This document shows positions 6,494 through 13,872 of a stretch of DNA of 14,685 nt, piece after piece; the stretch's first letter is position 1, and every line of letters starts with the position of its first letter. Both the position numbers and the translations under genes were made by a program. The DNA comes from Limisphaerales bacterium (GTDB lineage Bacteria; Verrucomicrobiota; Verrucomicrobiia; Limisphaerales; UBA11358). The stretch spans positions 11,058 to 25,742 of the forward strand of contig DMQW01000324.1 in NCBI GenBank assembly GCA_003455565.1, written 5' to 3'. The notes below the pieces were generated by a model, which ran no database searches, was not told the DNA's origin, and worked only from the letters and a program-made list of their open reading frames with translations.

Positions 6494-8005
6494 ATGAAAA
6501 AAATCATCTGCCTGCTGTCCGCCCTCACCGCATTTTCGCTCGCCGCCGCCGAACCGGCCGCCACCAACGCGCCCGCCGCCACGAACAGTTTCACCGGCGC
6601 GAAAATTCCCGATGCCTCGCACGCGCCGGTGCGGGTGACAAACGCGGTGACCATCGCCAGCGAACGCGTGGTTTACACGGCGGAGACGGGCATGTTGCCG
6701 GTCTTGAAAGCGGACGGCACTTCGCGCGCGTCGGTTTTTTATGTGGCCTACACGCGGCTGAATGAAACGAACCCGGCGGCGCGGCCCGTGATGTTTTGTT
6801 TCAACGGCGGGCCAGGTTCCGCCTCGGTCTGGCTGCATCTCGGCGCGCTCGGGCCGCGCCGCGTAAAAATGAACGACGACGGTTCGCTGCCCGCGCCGCC
6901 GTTCGCGCTGGTGGACAATGAATTTTCCGCGTTGAACGTGAGCGACCTGGTGTTCATTGATCCGGTGGCGACGGGTTTCAGCCGCGCGGCGAAGGATGAA
7001 AAGGCGGCGCAATTTTTAGGCGACGAGGGCGATCTGGATTCCGTGGGCGAATTCATCCGGCTCTGGACGACGCGGCATGACCGGTGGCTCTCGCCAAAAT
7101 TTTTGTGCGGCGAAAGTTACGGCGTGTTCCGCGCCGCCGGCCTGGCGGATCATCTGCGCGACCGTTACGGAATGTATTTGAACGGACTCGTTTTGGTGTC
7201 GGGCGTGCTGGATTTTGGCACCATCCGCGCGGCGACGGGCAATGACCTGCCGTATCTGCTGTCGTTGCCCGCGTTCACGGCGGCGGCGCATTTCCACAAA
7301 AAATTGCCGCCGGACTTGCAGGCGGATCTGGCCAAGGCGCGGGCGGAGGCGCGGCAATTTGCGGACGGGGAATATGCGGCGGCGTTGCAAGCGGGCGCGG
7401 CGCTCGCGCCGGAGGAACGGAAAAAAATCGTGGTGGAACTGGCGCGGTTGACGGGGCTGACGTCGCCGGTGATCGAGGACAACAACCTGCGGATTGATCA
7501 AAGCGTGTTCCGCAAACAATTATTGCATGAGGAAGGTTTGATCCTGGGCGCGTATGATGCGCGGTTGACGGGGCGCGATGGTGATGCGGCCGCGCCGGGG
7601 GCGGGGTTCGATCCGGCGGGCGCGGCGGTGATGGGACCGTTTTCGGCGGCGATGAATTCGTATGTGCGCGGCGAATTAAAATTTGAGGATGACCTGCCGT
7701 ATGAATTTCTGACGCCGATGCCGGCCTGGAGTTACAACGTCCGCAATAGTTTCGCCAATGCGAGCGACAAACTGGCGACAGTGATGAATATGAATCCGTA
7801 TCTGAAAATCCTCGTGCTGGGCGGGCAATGCGATCTGGTCTGTCCGATTGACACGATGCACCACAGCCTGGATCACCTGCCGCTGGCGGCGGCCTACCGG
7901 AAGAATGTGAGCTACGCGGAATTTGACGCCGGCCACATGATGTATATCAACCGGCCGGACCTGCAGAAATTGCAGGACGAGATTGAAAAATTTGTCCGGC
8001 CTTGA
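6494..8005 (+). CDS. Secreted serine carboxypeptidase, peptidase family S10
   Basis: 503 residues. An N-terminal signal peptide (MKKIICLLSALTAFSLAAA) directs export. S10 landmarks occur in order: NGGPGS (104-109, oxyanion hole), the LVFIDPVATGFS segment (about 152-163), GESYG with nucleophile Ser208, then the catalytic Asp447 (GGQCDLVCP) and His481 (FDAGHMMYINRP), so the triad is complete. Such enzymes remove C-terminal amino acids from peptides, usually at acidic pH; bacterial versions are found in periplasmic or secreted fractions. The frame is open from 6398, but the 6494 ATG is chosen because it starts the signal peptide. No Shine-Dalgarno is visible. The gene is convergent with the pseudopilin cassette, 22 bases from its end, and divergent from the prepilin gene, so it is probably a single-gene unit. 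Confidence 0.92.
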   Translation: MKKIICLLSALTAFSLAAAEPAATNAPAATNSFTGAKIPDASHAPVRVTNAVTIASERVVYTAETGMLPVLKADGTSRASVFYVAYTRLNETNPAARPVMFCFNGGPGSASVWLHLGALGPRRVKMNDDGSLPAPPFALVDNEFSALNVSDLVFIDPVATGFSRAAKDEKAAQFLGDEGDLDSVGEFIRLWTTRHDRWLSPKFLCGESYGVFRAAGLADHLRDRYGMYLNGLVLVSGVLDFGTIRAATGNDLPYLLSLPAFTAAAHFHKKLPPDLQADLAKARAEARQFADGEYAAALQAGAALAPEERKKIVVELARLTGLTSPVIEDNNLRIDQSVFRKQLLHEEGLILGAYDARLTGRDGDAAAPGAGFDPAGAAVMGPFSAAMNSYVRGELKFEDDLPYEFLTPMPAWSYNVRNSFANASDKLATVMNMNPYLKILVLGGQCDLVCPIDTMHHSLDHLPLAAAYRKNVSYAEFDAGHMMYINRPDLQKLQDEIEKFVRP

Positions 8006-8027
8006 ATTTTCAGGGGCTTGGCGAGGT

Positions 8028-9941
8028 TCACTGGGGCGTCCATTGCCCGCGGATCATGGCTTTGATTGACGGCGTGAGCGGCGGCAGTTTGGCCGACTGC
8101 GTGAAATTCAAGTCAAAAGCCCAGTTACGCTGGGGCGCGTTGTAATAATTATTGGTTGGCTTCCAGTGATTTGTCGCAACCTGGCTGTAGAAAAGCACGA
8201 CGATGGAGCCATTGTAAGTCAGTTTGCCGCCCCAGTTCTCCAGCAAGCGCATGAAATTTTCCACGCCGCCGCTGTAGTCGCCGCTGATGGTCGGGTCGCT
8301 CGCCACAATGCCTTCAAGCATCGCGGCATTGACGGTGGTGTTGCCGGGCGAGGGAAGCTTGGTGATAGTGCTATCGTTCCAACTGGTGGAAAGGACGGTG
8401 ATGGCATCGGCCATGAGCGCCGCCGGGTAGGTATGGAGCGTGTTAGTTGTCCCAAGCGCTGAGCCGCTGCTGTCCTGCGAGTTATAATTGCCCTGCACAT
8501 ACATCGGAAACGGCGTGGCTACCGTGAGGCCAGCTCTCTTAGGAGGAGTGCCGGGGTCTGGCAACTGCGCCCCGTTAAACACACGCACCGCTGGAAGCGT
8601 CGTGGTGGTCAAGGGCACACTGTTATAGACATACACGGAACATATATGGTGGCCTGAATGAAGCACTTTTGTAGCGTCTAATGTAGCCCCGCTGGCGCTG
8701 ATAGGGACGATTGTATTGGTCAACCATTTGTTGAGCAGGCCGATGTCAATCTGGACCGCTTGCACTGTTTTGGCCGGGCCGGAGCCGTTATTCCAGCCTT
8801 CCCGCCAATCAGGAAAGACGACATTGGTCACGAACGAATAGCCGGCGTAATAAATATTCGTTTTTGGCCCAAGCGTAATTGGACTGACATAGTTCGTGTT
8901 GTAAATTTTATTATTATTTCCATTGGTGATTATGTAAAAATCAAACGGTATTGCCACCAATGATGAATCTTGAAAATAAATGATGGTATTCGTTCCTTGG
9001 GGGGTGCTGCCAAAGTGGGTGCCGAAGGAGGCGTTGCTGATAACGAGGTCGGCCCCGTTGGCCGGATACACCATGCCGCTGGAAGAATAGGCGGCGGCAG
9101 TTCCCATGGCATAGGCGGGCGGCGGCAGGTTGAGCAGTCCCAAAATGGTGGCGGGATTATTATTGGTGCCAATCGGCATCACCAACGCGTTGGCATGATC
9201 CACCGGCTGGCCAGCTCGCGAGAACCTGGGGTTTCCAGAACCGGTGTAATTTTTGCCAAAATAGTCGGTGACCGTGGTGTTATTGGTGCCCACGGCCGCA
9301 ACCGTTGAAGAAAAGGTGCAAACCGACGCGCCTTCCCAGATGCTTTGGTTGCAGAAAACCGGGCCGATAATAGTCATGGCCGCGCCGGGATCAATCTCCA
9401 GGTTGACGTTGTAGAAAATGGCGAACTGAAAAAGAGGAATAGAGGCAAGCTGCAGCGACTCGTGGACGGTGGCCGGGACATTTTGCGGCTGGCCTATGGG
9501 TGTGGCCGTGGCAATCACATCAATACTTTGCGCCAGGCCATATAATCCGGAATATTGCGAGTTCAACGCGACCGTATTGGTGGCGGACGAGCCGATGTTG
9601 ACCGTGATCTGATTCGCGACGCCGTTGGTGCTGCTGAAAGCATATTGAACCGGCCAGGTTGACTGGTCAATGGCGGCGGGCAAGCCGGTGTAAGCGCTTG
9701 AACTTAAAATGCTCAAGTTAATAAAGTCGCGGTCTATCTGGCCAATCACCCTTTCCACGGCGGCCTCGGCGGCGGCCTGGCTCATGTTATACTGGTTGTT
9801 CCGCAGGGTCACCTTGGCATTGCTGGAGGTCCAATTAAAGATGCTGGCAAAAATGGTCAGGACGACGGCCAGAAATATGAGCGTGATGGTGAGGGCATAA
9901 CCCTTGACGCCTGGCCGAATATGTTTGGAGGTGGTTTGCAT
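8028..9941 (-). CDS. PilX-like pseudopilin/minor pilin, cassette B
   Basis: 637 residues from ATG 9941. The N-terminus has a basic leader (HIRPGVKG) followed by a hydrophobic helix (YALTITLIFLAVVLTIFASIF) and then AAAEAAVERVIGQID, the arrangement of PilX/GspK-like proteins; the +5 glutamate is absent, as is usual for this class. An early FAIFYNVNLEIDPGAAMTIIGPVFCN segment is typical of large PilX-like proteins of this group. The remainder is Asn/Thr-rich and probably beta-structured, ending in RNWAFDLNF...LPPLTP...RGQW. It is the third gene of a tight operon: an in-frame TTG at 9962 overlaps the stop of the preceding gene as TTGA and is an alternative, coupled start adding seven residues. The likely role is a large minor pseudopilin at the tip of a secretion or pilus-like fibre. 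No homology to known enzymes is seen. Confidence 0.75.
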   Translation of the reverse strand: MQTTSKHIRPGVKGYALTITLIFLAVVLTIFASIFNWTSSNAKVTLRNNQYNMSQAAAEAAVERVIGQIDRDFINLSILSSSAYTGLPAAIDQSTWPVQYAFSSTNGVANQITVNIGSSATNTVALNSQYSGLYGLAQSIDVIATATPIGQPQNVPATVHESLQLASIPLFQFAIFYNVNLEIDPGAAMTIIGPVFCNQSIWEGASVCTFSSTVAAVGTNNTTVTDYFGKNYTGSGNPRFSRAGQPVDHANALVMPIGTNNNPATILGLLNLPPPAYAMGTAAAYSSSGMVYPANGADLVISNASFGTHFGSTPQGTNTIIYFQDSSLVAIPFDFYIITNGNNNKIYNTNYVSPITLGPKTNIYYAGYSFVTNVVFPDWREGWNNGSGPAKTVQAVQIDIGLLNKWLTNTIVPISASGATLDATKVLHSGHHICSVYVYNSVPLTTTTLPAVRVFNGAQLPDPGTPPKRAGLTVATPFPMYVQGNYNSQDSSGSALGTTNTLHTYPAALMADAITVLSTSWNDSTITKLPSPGNTTVNAAMLEGIVASDPTISGDYSGGVENFMRLLENWGGKLTYNGSIVVLFYSQVATNHWKPTNNYYNAPQRNWAFDLNFTQSAKLPPLTPSIKAMIRGQWTPQ

Positions 9942-9958
9942 GATGTCTGGTCCATCCT

Positions 9959-10621
9959 TCAATCAAGCGCCCGCCGGCAGACCTTGGTGCGCAACTGATA
10001 ATAATCATACGCATTCGCACCCCCGTTGGTGCTGATGTAAGAGATGGGGTATTCCCACTGGTAAAATTGCAGTTTTACCGTGAAGACCTGGTTGTTCTTC
10101 ATGACGTTCGATATCGTGTTGCCATAACAGTCTTCGGCGGCAAAGATGTCCAGATTGGTGATGTAGGTGCTCAATTTATAGGTGGAGCTGGAAATACTCG
10201 TCACAATTGTCGCCATCAGGTTGTTCGATGACACGCTGCCCACGGTGTTGGTTTGCAGATAGTAAATCGAATACGGCGCGCCTAAATTTGTGGTGCCGAA
10301 AATCTGAATCGCATTGCCAACCGCGCCATTGGTTCCAGCAACGGCGGTGAAGGATCCCGAGTTGTCGCTTTTGCCTACTTGGATGAGCTTGCCCTGCCGG
10401 ATGTCATCCCGGATCTGGTTCAGCGCCTTGCGGGAAGATTGGGTGGCCGTCAACTTGGTCGCCGCCAGCGTATAAACGCGCAACGCAAACACCTGGATGG
10501 CGACCATCACGCCGACAAAGATGACCAGATAGACGCCGGCCGAAATCATTATTTCCACCAGCGTGAAAGCGGAGCGGTTCCGCCGCCAGCGCCCAGCCTG
10601 AATTTTGAGGAATGCTTTCAT
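9959..10621 (-). CDS. PilW-like pseudopilin, cassette B
   Basis: 220 residues. Type IV prepilin N-terminus: basic leader (RWRRNRS), cleavage A18/F19, F-T-L-V-E with Glu23 at +5, and a helix EIMISAGVYLVIFVGVMVAIQVF. It then shows LTATQSSRKALNQIRDDIRQGKLIQVG, the PilW/GspJ-like 'segment after the helix' seen in minor pseudopilins. Start ATG overlaps the previous stop as ATGA, so translation is coupled; there is no separate Shine-Dalgarno. It is expected to be processed by prepilin peptidase and assembled with its two operon partners. Its partner in the same position of cassette A (13300-13866) shares the layout (helix, then a SRKALN/SRNALD-like block) but little else. Confidence 0.82.
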   Translation of the reverse strand: MKAFLKIQAGRWRRNRSAFTLVEIMISAGVYLVIFVGVMVAIQVFALRVYTLAATKLTATQSSRKALNQIRDDIRQGKLIQVGKSDNSGSFTAVAGTNGAVGNAIQIFGTTNLGAPYSIYYLQTNTVGSVSSNNLMATIVTSISSSTYKLSTYITNLDIFAAEDCYGNTISNVMKNNQVFTVKLQFYQWEYPISYISTNGGANAYDYYQLRTKVCRRALD

Positions 10622-11109
10622 TGGTCAGGAGCACGCAACGTAATCGCCGTGTTGGTGCATAGTTTTCCGTTCAGGGGAAAAGTCCACACGCAGTCCGAGC
10701 GGATTTGCCGCAGCGGCGGATTGTTGTTGGGGAAAACATTTGTGATGGTTATAAAATTTGTCACATAAATTGGCGCCCCGGTCGTAGGAATGTCCATGGT
10801 GTTTACTGTAAGATAATTTGTATAACCCACCGCCGCCGGATACCCCAGCTCATCGCCTGTCCCCGGCCCAAAATTCGTATCACCCACATAATTCCATTGC
10901 GCCGACTTGGCCTGTTCCAATCCCTGCGACGCATACGACTGGGCGGCCAGTGACATGGAACTCCACTCCGCCATGCGGTTGATCTGCACATATCCATAAA
11001 TCAATCCGCTGGTAACCAGACCGAAGGCAAAGAGCGAAACGAGAACTTCAGCCAGGGTAAAACCGGCGGTTCTTCCCTTCTCGTTTATTGTTGCCAGGCG
11101 CAAAATCAT
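10618..11109 (-). CDS. PilV-like pseudopilin, cassette B
   Basis: 163 residues from ATG 11109. The leader MILRLATINEKGRTAG ends in G16/F17, followed by F-T-L-A-E (Glu21 at +5) and a helix EVLVSLFAFGLVTSGLIYGYVQINRM, which fits PilV/GspI-like minor pseudopilins. After the helix, SYASQGLEQAKSAQW is the region often written as RLEGLR in this class. The frame is open to an ATG at 11154, but that start would add 15 atypical residues and place an inverted repeat (11126-11148) inside the coding region, so 11109 is preferred. It begins 131 bases after the truncated tsaB stop and overlaps the PilW-like gene by ATGA. First gene of cassette B. Confidence 0.82.
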   Translation of the reverse strand: MILRLATINEKGRTAGFTLAEVLVSLFAFGLVTSGLIYGYVQINRMAEWSSMSLAAQSYASQGLEQAKSAQWNYVGDTNFGPGTGDELGYPAAVGYTNYLTVNTMDIPTTGAPIYVTNFITITNVFPNNNPPLRQIRSDCVWTFPLNGKLCTNTAITLRAPDQ

Positions 11110-11125
11110 ATAATCGCTACACCAA

Positions 11126-11148
11126 CGTGCTAAAAGCACTTTAGCACG
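11126..11148. repeat. Perfect 9-base inverted repeat upstream of cassette B
   Basis: CGTGCTAAA (11126-11134) and TTTAGCACG (11140-11148) are exact reverse complements separated by AGCAC. The repeat sits 17 bases before the PilV-like start at 11109, where it could be an operator or fold in the 5' leader near the start codon. Upstream of cassette A only a half, TTTAGCAC (14444-14451), is present. Confidence 0.6.
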
Positions 11149-11203
11149 CCTCATACCAAGTTAATGCTCGAAATCCCCCAATACATCAAGGGTAACATTC
11201 CAT

Positions 11204-11225
11204 CCTGTGTCCTGCAATTTGACAA
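11204..11225 (-). repeat. Conserved tsaB-downstream element, copy B
   Basis: On the minus strand the sequence is TTGTCA, five variable bases, then CAGGACACAGG. The identical layout, with the same five-base spacing, occurs after the other tsaB copy at 14521-14542. The TGTC and GACA parts can pair in both copies. It lies in the gap between tsaB and the first pseudopilin gene, so it may be a conserved leader or processing element, or a remnant of shared ancestry. Confidence 0.7.
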
Positions 11226-11231
11226 ACCTGT

Positions 11232-11258
11232 CCCAGCCGCTCAAAATATCCGGCTGGG
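11232..11258 (-). promoter_or_regulatory. Hairpin straddling the stop of the truncated tsaB
   Basis: CCCAGCCG (11232-11239) pairs with CGGCTGGG (11251-11258) over an 11-base loop that contains the TGA stop codon. A hairpin at the equivalent position of the other tsaB copy has different arm sequences but the same loop length. No T run follows, so it is not a standard intrinsic terminator. Confidence 0.5.
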
Positions 11259-11738
11259 CGGCGCCTTCACAAAACTCACCTCGCGAAGATATACCGGCTC
11301 CATTTTCTCGCCCGCCACAAAATCGTTCCTCCCCGCCGCCAGCCGCGCCAGCATCCCGGCACTTGGAAACAAAACCGGATCCACCGCCGGTCCCGCACAA
11401 ATTTCACCCGCATTTTTTCGCGCCGCAATTTCCGCTGCCGCCACAATCTTCAACGGCGCAATCTCCGCCCGCGCTGCCGCTGAAATTTCCCACGTCGCCG
11501 CATAAAATTCACCGCGTTGCGCATCAATCACCACGTTCACGCGACCAAAAATTCCCTGTGCCTGCGCCGCCAGACATTCCGCGCTGCTGCTGCCGAGCAA
11601 TTTCACGCCGCGCGCCAGTTGCCAGCCTTGCGCCACCGCAATCGCCGCGCGGATGCCCGTGTAACTGCCCGGCCCCAGCCCGACCGCGATCACCTCAATT
11701 TCTTCGCGCGCAATTTTCGCCGCCGCCAGAAGCTTCAG
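11241..11738 (-). pseudogene. tsaB: N-terminally truncated tsaB (threonylcarbamoyl-adenosine synthesis subunit), frame intact
   Basis: The frame encodes the last three-quarters of TsaB/YeaZ. Full TsaB is the non-catalytic partner that binds TsaD and is needed to make t6A at position 37 of ANN-decoding tRNAs. Visible: AREEIEVIAVGLGPGSYTGIRAA, the hallmark GPGS-TG-R loop; QGWQLARGVKLLGSSS; VIDAQRGEFYAA; and the C-terminal EPVYLREVSFVKAP. The first 50-60 residues, with the opening beta strands and D-T motif, are missing. The frame runs back into the end of the pilX-like A gene, whose stop (11735-11737) coincides with the point where TsaB similarity begins. There is no ATG: only a GTG at 11693, a CTG overlapping the stop as CTGA, and other weak starts. 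Yet about 160 codons carry no stop or frameshift, and a second tsaB is found at the right edge. I call it a pseudogene because the fold should be incomplete; an expressed short paralogue is possible. Confidence 0.85.
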
Positions 11739-13285
11739 GGCACTTCCTGCCAGACGGCGGGAATATAGCCGCGCGAGGGGCCGAGCAGTTTCAAGGCCTC
11801 GTCGTAGTGAAAGCTCATGTTGCCGTTGAGCTGGATGTTATTAACGATAAAAGCCCCGACCGCCGCGTAAGCGCCGCCGCTGCCGCCCATTTGCAGAAAA
11901 GCCTGCGGCGCATAAACGTAGGCCACAATGTTTCCGCTGCCGCCAATTGCAATGCTTGTGCAGCCGGGAAGGCCAAAGACGGCGAAAGATGGCGCGTATT
12001 GTGACACGGTATTGATTCCAGTGCTGCCAGATGTATCAAACTGACTGTCGGTGTAAATGGTGGCATCGGAATTTGTGTCCAAATACATTGTGCAATTTTG
12101 GGGATTGCCTTTATAGGTCAGGCCATACGGAAGATACAAAAACACATTGGCGGCATGAACATAAACAGAATCTTTTAACCCGCCGCCGCCGTTACCATCT
12201 ATCCGATAATAACCGCTGTTGGTTATCCAATAGCGAAAAGATATACCATTGTAAGACGTTCCACTGCCACCAAGTTTGATGCCCGTGCTGCCGCTATTAT
12301 CAGAACTGGGGAAATTCGTCGGCAGGACGACGCTCGGATAAATCACGTTCATATCGTTCAAAACGTGGCCCGCTTGAGCGCCTTGGGTGGGCACCCAGTT
12401 AACGTCGCCGATGGAGCCTGACGGGCCGACGGTCACCGAACCGCCCGGGCCGGTGTTGGCGTAGCCGTAAAGATCGGCATTCTGGTTGTCAACCAAAGAG
12501 CCGTCGGTGGTGACGTAGGCATTGTCCTTGCGCTTGTAGGGTTCGGTGGGGTCGGGGTCGCCGCTGGCGGCGGCGGGATTGATAGGATAGGTGCCGTAGA
12601 AATTGGTGCCGTGATAGGTCATGCTCGTCTGCCAGTCGCTGTGATACGCGTCGCCGGAATCAAAACTGTCGAGCGTCACATTGTTGCCGTTGAAATTCAC
12701 ACTGCTGATGGCGGAGAGGTTGCCTTTGACAAGGCCGTCCAGTTTAGTCTGCACAAAAATTTTCCGCACCGGGTTGCCCGTGTAGGAAACAGTGAAGCCG
12801 TTGCTGCTGCTGCCGCCGCCGGGGCCGGCGATGTTCCAATAGACGGTGCCGATGGAAACAATGGCCGGGCCGTTGTTGGTGCCGCTCAAGCCGCTGTTGA
12901 CATAGACGTCGTAATAGCCCGTGTTGGTGTCCGGCGAGCGGCGGACGTGGTAGATGGTGCCGTTGGTCGCGGCCCAATTATAAACACCCTGGTAAAGCGT
13001 CTGGTTGTCGGTGTCCCAGTGGTCCGCCGACAGGGCGGTGGCGGTCCAGGTGGACAGCGCGCCAAACTGCCCCTGGTTTTTGTTGATGAGCATCAGGGCG
13101 TCTTCCACGCCCGCCTCGGCCATGACGATGGCGCTGTTCCATACTTGCGAGCGCTGGACGGAAAAGTATTCGCCCTGCGTCAGCAAAAAATAAGTGGACA
13201 GCGACAGGGCGACAAAGCCAATGATCACCAACGTGAGGATGAGGGCGCCGGCCCGGCGGGAGGAGGAGGCAAGGGAAATTTTCAT
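11735..13285 (-). CDS. PilX-like pseudopilin with C-terminal beta-repeat (DUF7305-like) domain, cassette A
   Basis: 516 residues. A basic leader (SSSRRAG) is followed by a hydrophobic helix (ALILTLVIIGFVALSLSTYFLL) and AIVMAEAGVEDALMLIN, the PilX-type AEAG-E-A block. The C-terminal half is rich in Gly, Ser and Asn: CTMYLDTNSDATIYT, then SIAIGGSGNIVAYVYAPQAFLQMGGSGGAYAAVGAFIVNNIQLNGNMSFHYDEAL. This YAP...G-G...A-VGA-I...L-GN-SFHYDEAL pattern is what I recall for the domain of unknown function called DUF7305, a right-handed beta-helix-like fold on PilX-type proteins. The protein ends normally (GPSRGYIPAVWQEV), so it is not itself truncated, and its stop codon is the junction with the truncated tsaB. 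It starts 14 bases after the PilW-like A stop; the same transcript is likely. Probable role: large minor pseudopilin of a secretion or pilus-like fibre. Confidence 0.8.
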   Translation of the reverse strand: MKISLASSSRRAGALILTLVIIGFVALSLSTYFLLTQGEYFSVQRSQVWNSAIVMAEAGVEDALMLINKNQGQFGALSTWTATALSADHWDTDNQTLYQGVYNWAATNGTIYHVRRSPDTNTGYYDVYVNSGLSGTNNGPAIVSIGTVYWNIAGPGGGSSSNGFTVSYTGNPVRKIFVQTKLDGLVKGNLSAISSVNFNGNNVTLDSFDSGDAYHSDWQTSMTYHGTNFYGTYPINPAAASGDPDPTEPYKRKDNAYVTTDGSLVDNQNADLYGYANTGPGGSVTVGPSGSIGDVNWVPTQGAQAGHVLNDMNVIYPSVVLPTNFPSSDNSGSTGIKLGGSGTSYNGISFRYWITNSGYYRIDGNGGGGLKDSVYVHAANVFLYLPYGLTYKGNPQNCTMYLDTNSDATIYTDSQFDTSGSTGINTVSQYAPSFAVFGLPGCTSIAIGGSGNIVAYVYAPQAFLQMGGSGGAYAAVGAFIVNNIQLNGNMSFHYDEALKLLGPSRGYIPAVWQEVP

Positions 13286-13299
13286 AAGCCGGGGCAGCG

Positions 13300-13866
13300 T
13301 TAATTGCGGATGACGATGTTGGCGGTTTGCACGCTTTCGGTGTTGAGTTTGGACCCTAAAATGGTGCGGGTGCAGATCCAGCTCACGCTGATGAGCTTGA
13401 CCGAGTTGGTCGAAATGGAGTTGGTCGTCGGCACGAACTGGAGATTGGCCTGGGGCACGCGCAGGTAATAGTTAAAGTTGAAATAGCCGCAGCCGGACAG
13501 CAGCACGCGCGCCGTGCCGCCGGCTTGCGTGCGATTCAAGTAATTGGTGCCATCCCAGGCGTAGGTGATCCGGGTGACGTTGCTGAACGTGTTGACCAGC
13601 GTCAGCGCGCGGGCGGAATAATTGGTCACATAAGCGGCATTCCGCACGTCAAAGCTCAAGAGATCCAGCGCATTGCGGCTCGTCTTGTTCATGTCATTGT
13701 AGTTGGCCGTGGCCAGCATGGCACGGGAGATGGTAATGTTCGCCGAGATGACCGCCGCCATGACCACCGAGGCTAACAGCACAGCCACCATCATCTCCAT
13801 CAACGTCCACCCGCGCCGCGCCTGAAGGCGGTTCCGGCCCGGGACAAATTGACAACATGTCAGCAT
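13300..13866 (-). CDS. PilW-like pseudopilin, cassette A
   Basis: 188 residues. Basic leader (GRNRLQARRG) with cleavage G19/W20, then W-T-L-M-E with Glu24 at +5 and a helix MEMMVAVLLASVVMAAVISANITI. Trp instead of the near-universal Phe at the first mature position is unusual, though prepilin peptidase tolerates some variation there. After the helix, NDMNKTSRNALDLLSFDVRNAAYVTNYSA resembles the PilW/GspJ segment. The gene begins six bases after the PilV-like A stop and ends 14 bases before the PilX-like A start, so the three form one operon with probable coupling. No Shine-Dalgarno is visible. Function is inferred from the N-terminus and gene order. Confidence 0.8.
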   Translation of the reverse strand: MLTCCQFVPGRNRLQARRGWTLMEMMVAVLLASVVMAAVISANITISRAMLATANYNDMNKTSRNALDLLSFDVRNAAYVTNYSARALTLVNTFSNVTRITYAWDGTNYLNRTQAGGTARVLLSGCGYFNFNYYLRVPQANLQFVPTTNSISTNSVKLISVSWICTRTILGSKLNTESVQTANIVIRN

Positions 13867-13872
13867 GATGCG

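Noticed and set aside
7016..7519. 167-residue minus-strand open frame
   Set aside because: Antisense to the S10 peptidase in the region between catalytic motifs; Arg/Gln-rich shadow.
11220..11225. TTGTCA of the shared element as a -35 box
   Set aside because: Copy B has a passable TGGAAT 17 bases on, but copy A has AGGCGG at that place, so promoter function does not explain the conservation.
11207..12004. 265-residue plus-strand open frame, Pro/Arg/Ser-rich
   Set aside because: It lies antisense to the truncated tsaB and pilX-like A; the composition is what GC-rich coding DNA gives on the opposite strand, and no domain or start signal is seen.
12611..13303. 230-residue plus-strand open frame
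   Set aside because: Antisense to the pilX-like A gene, which has a clear leader, helix and C-terminal domain.
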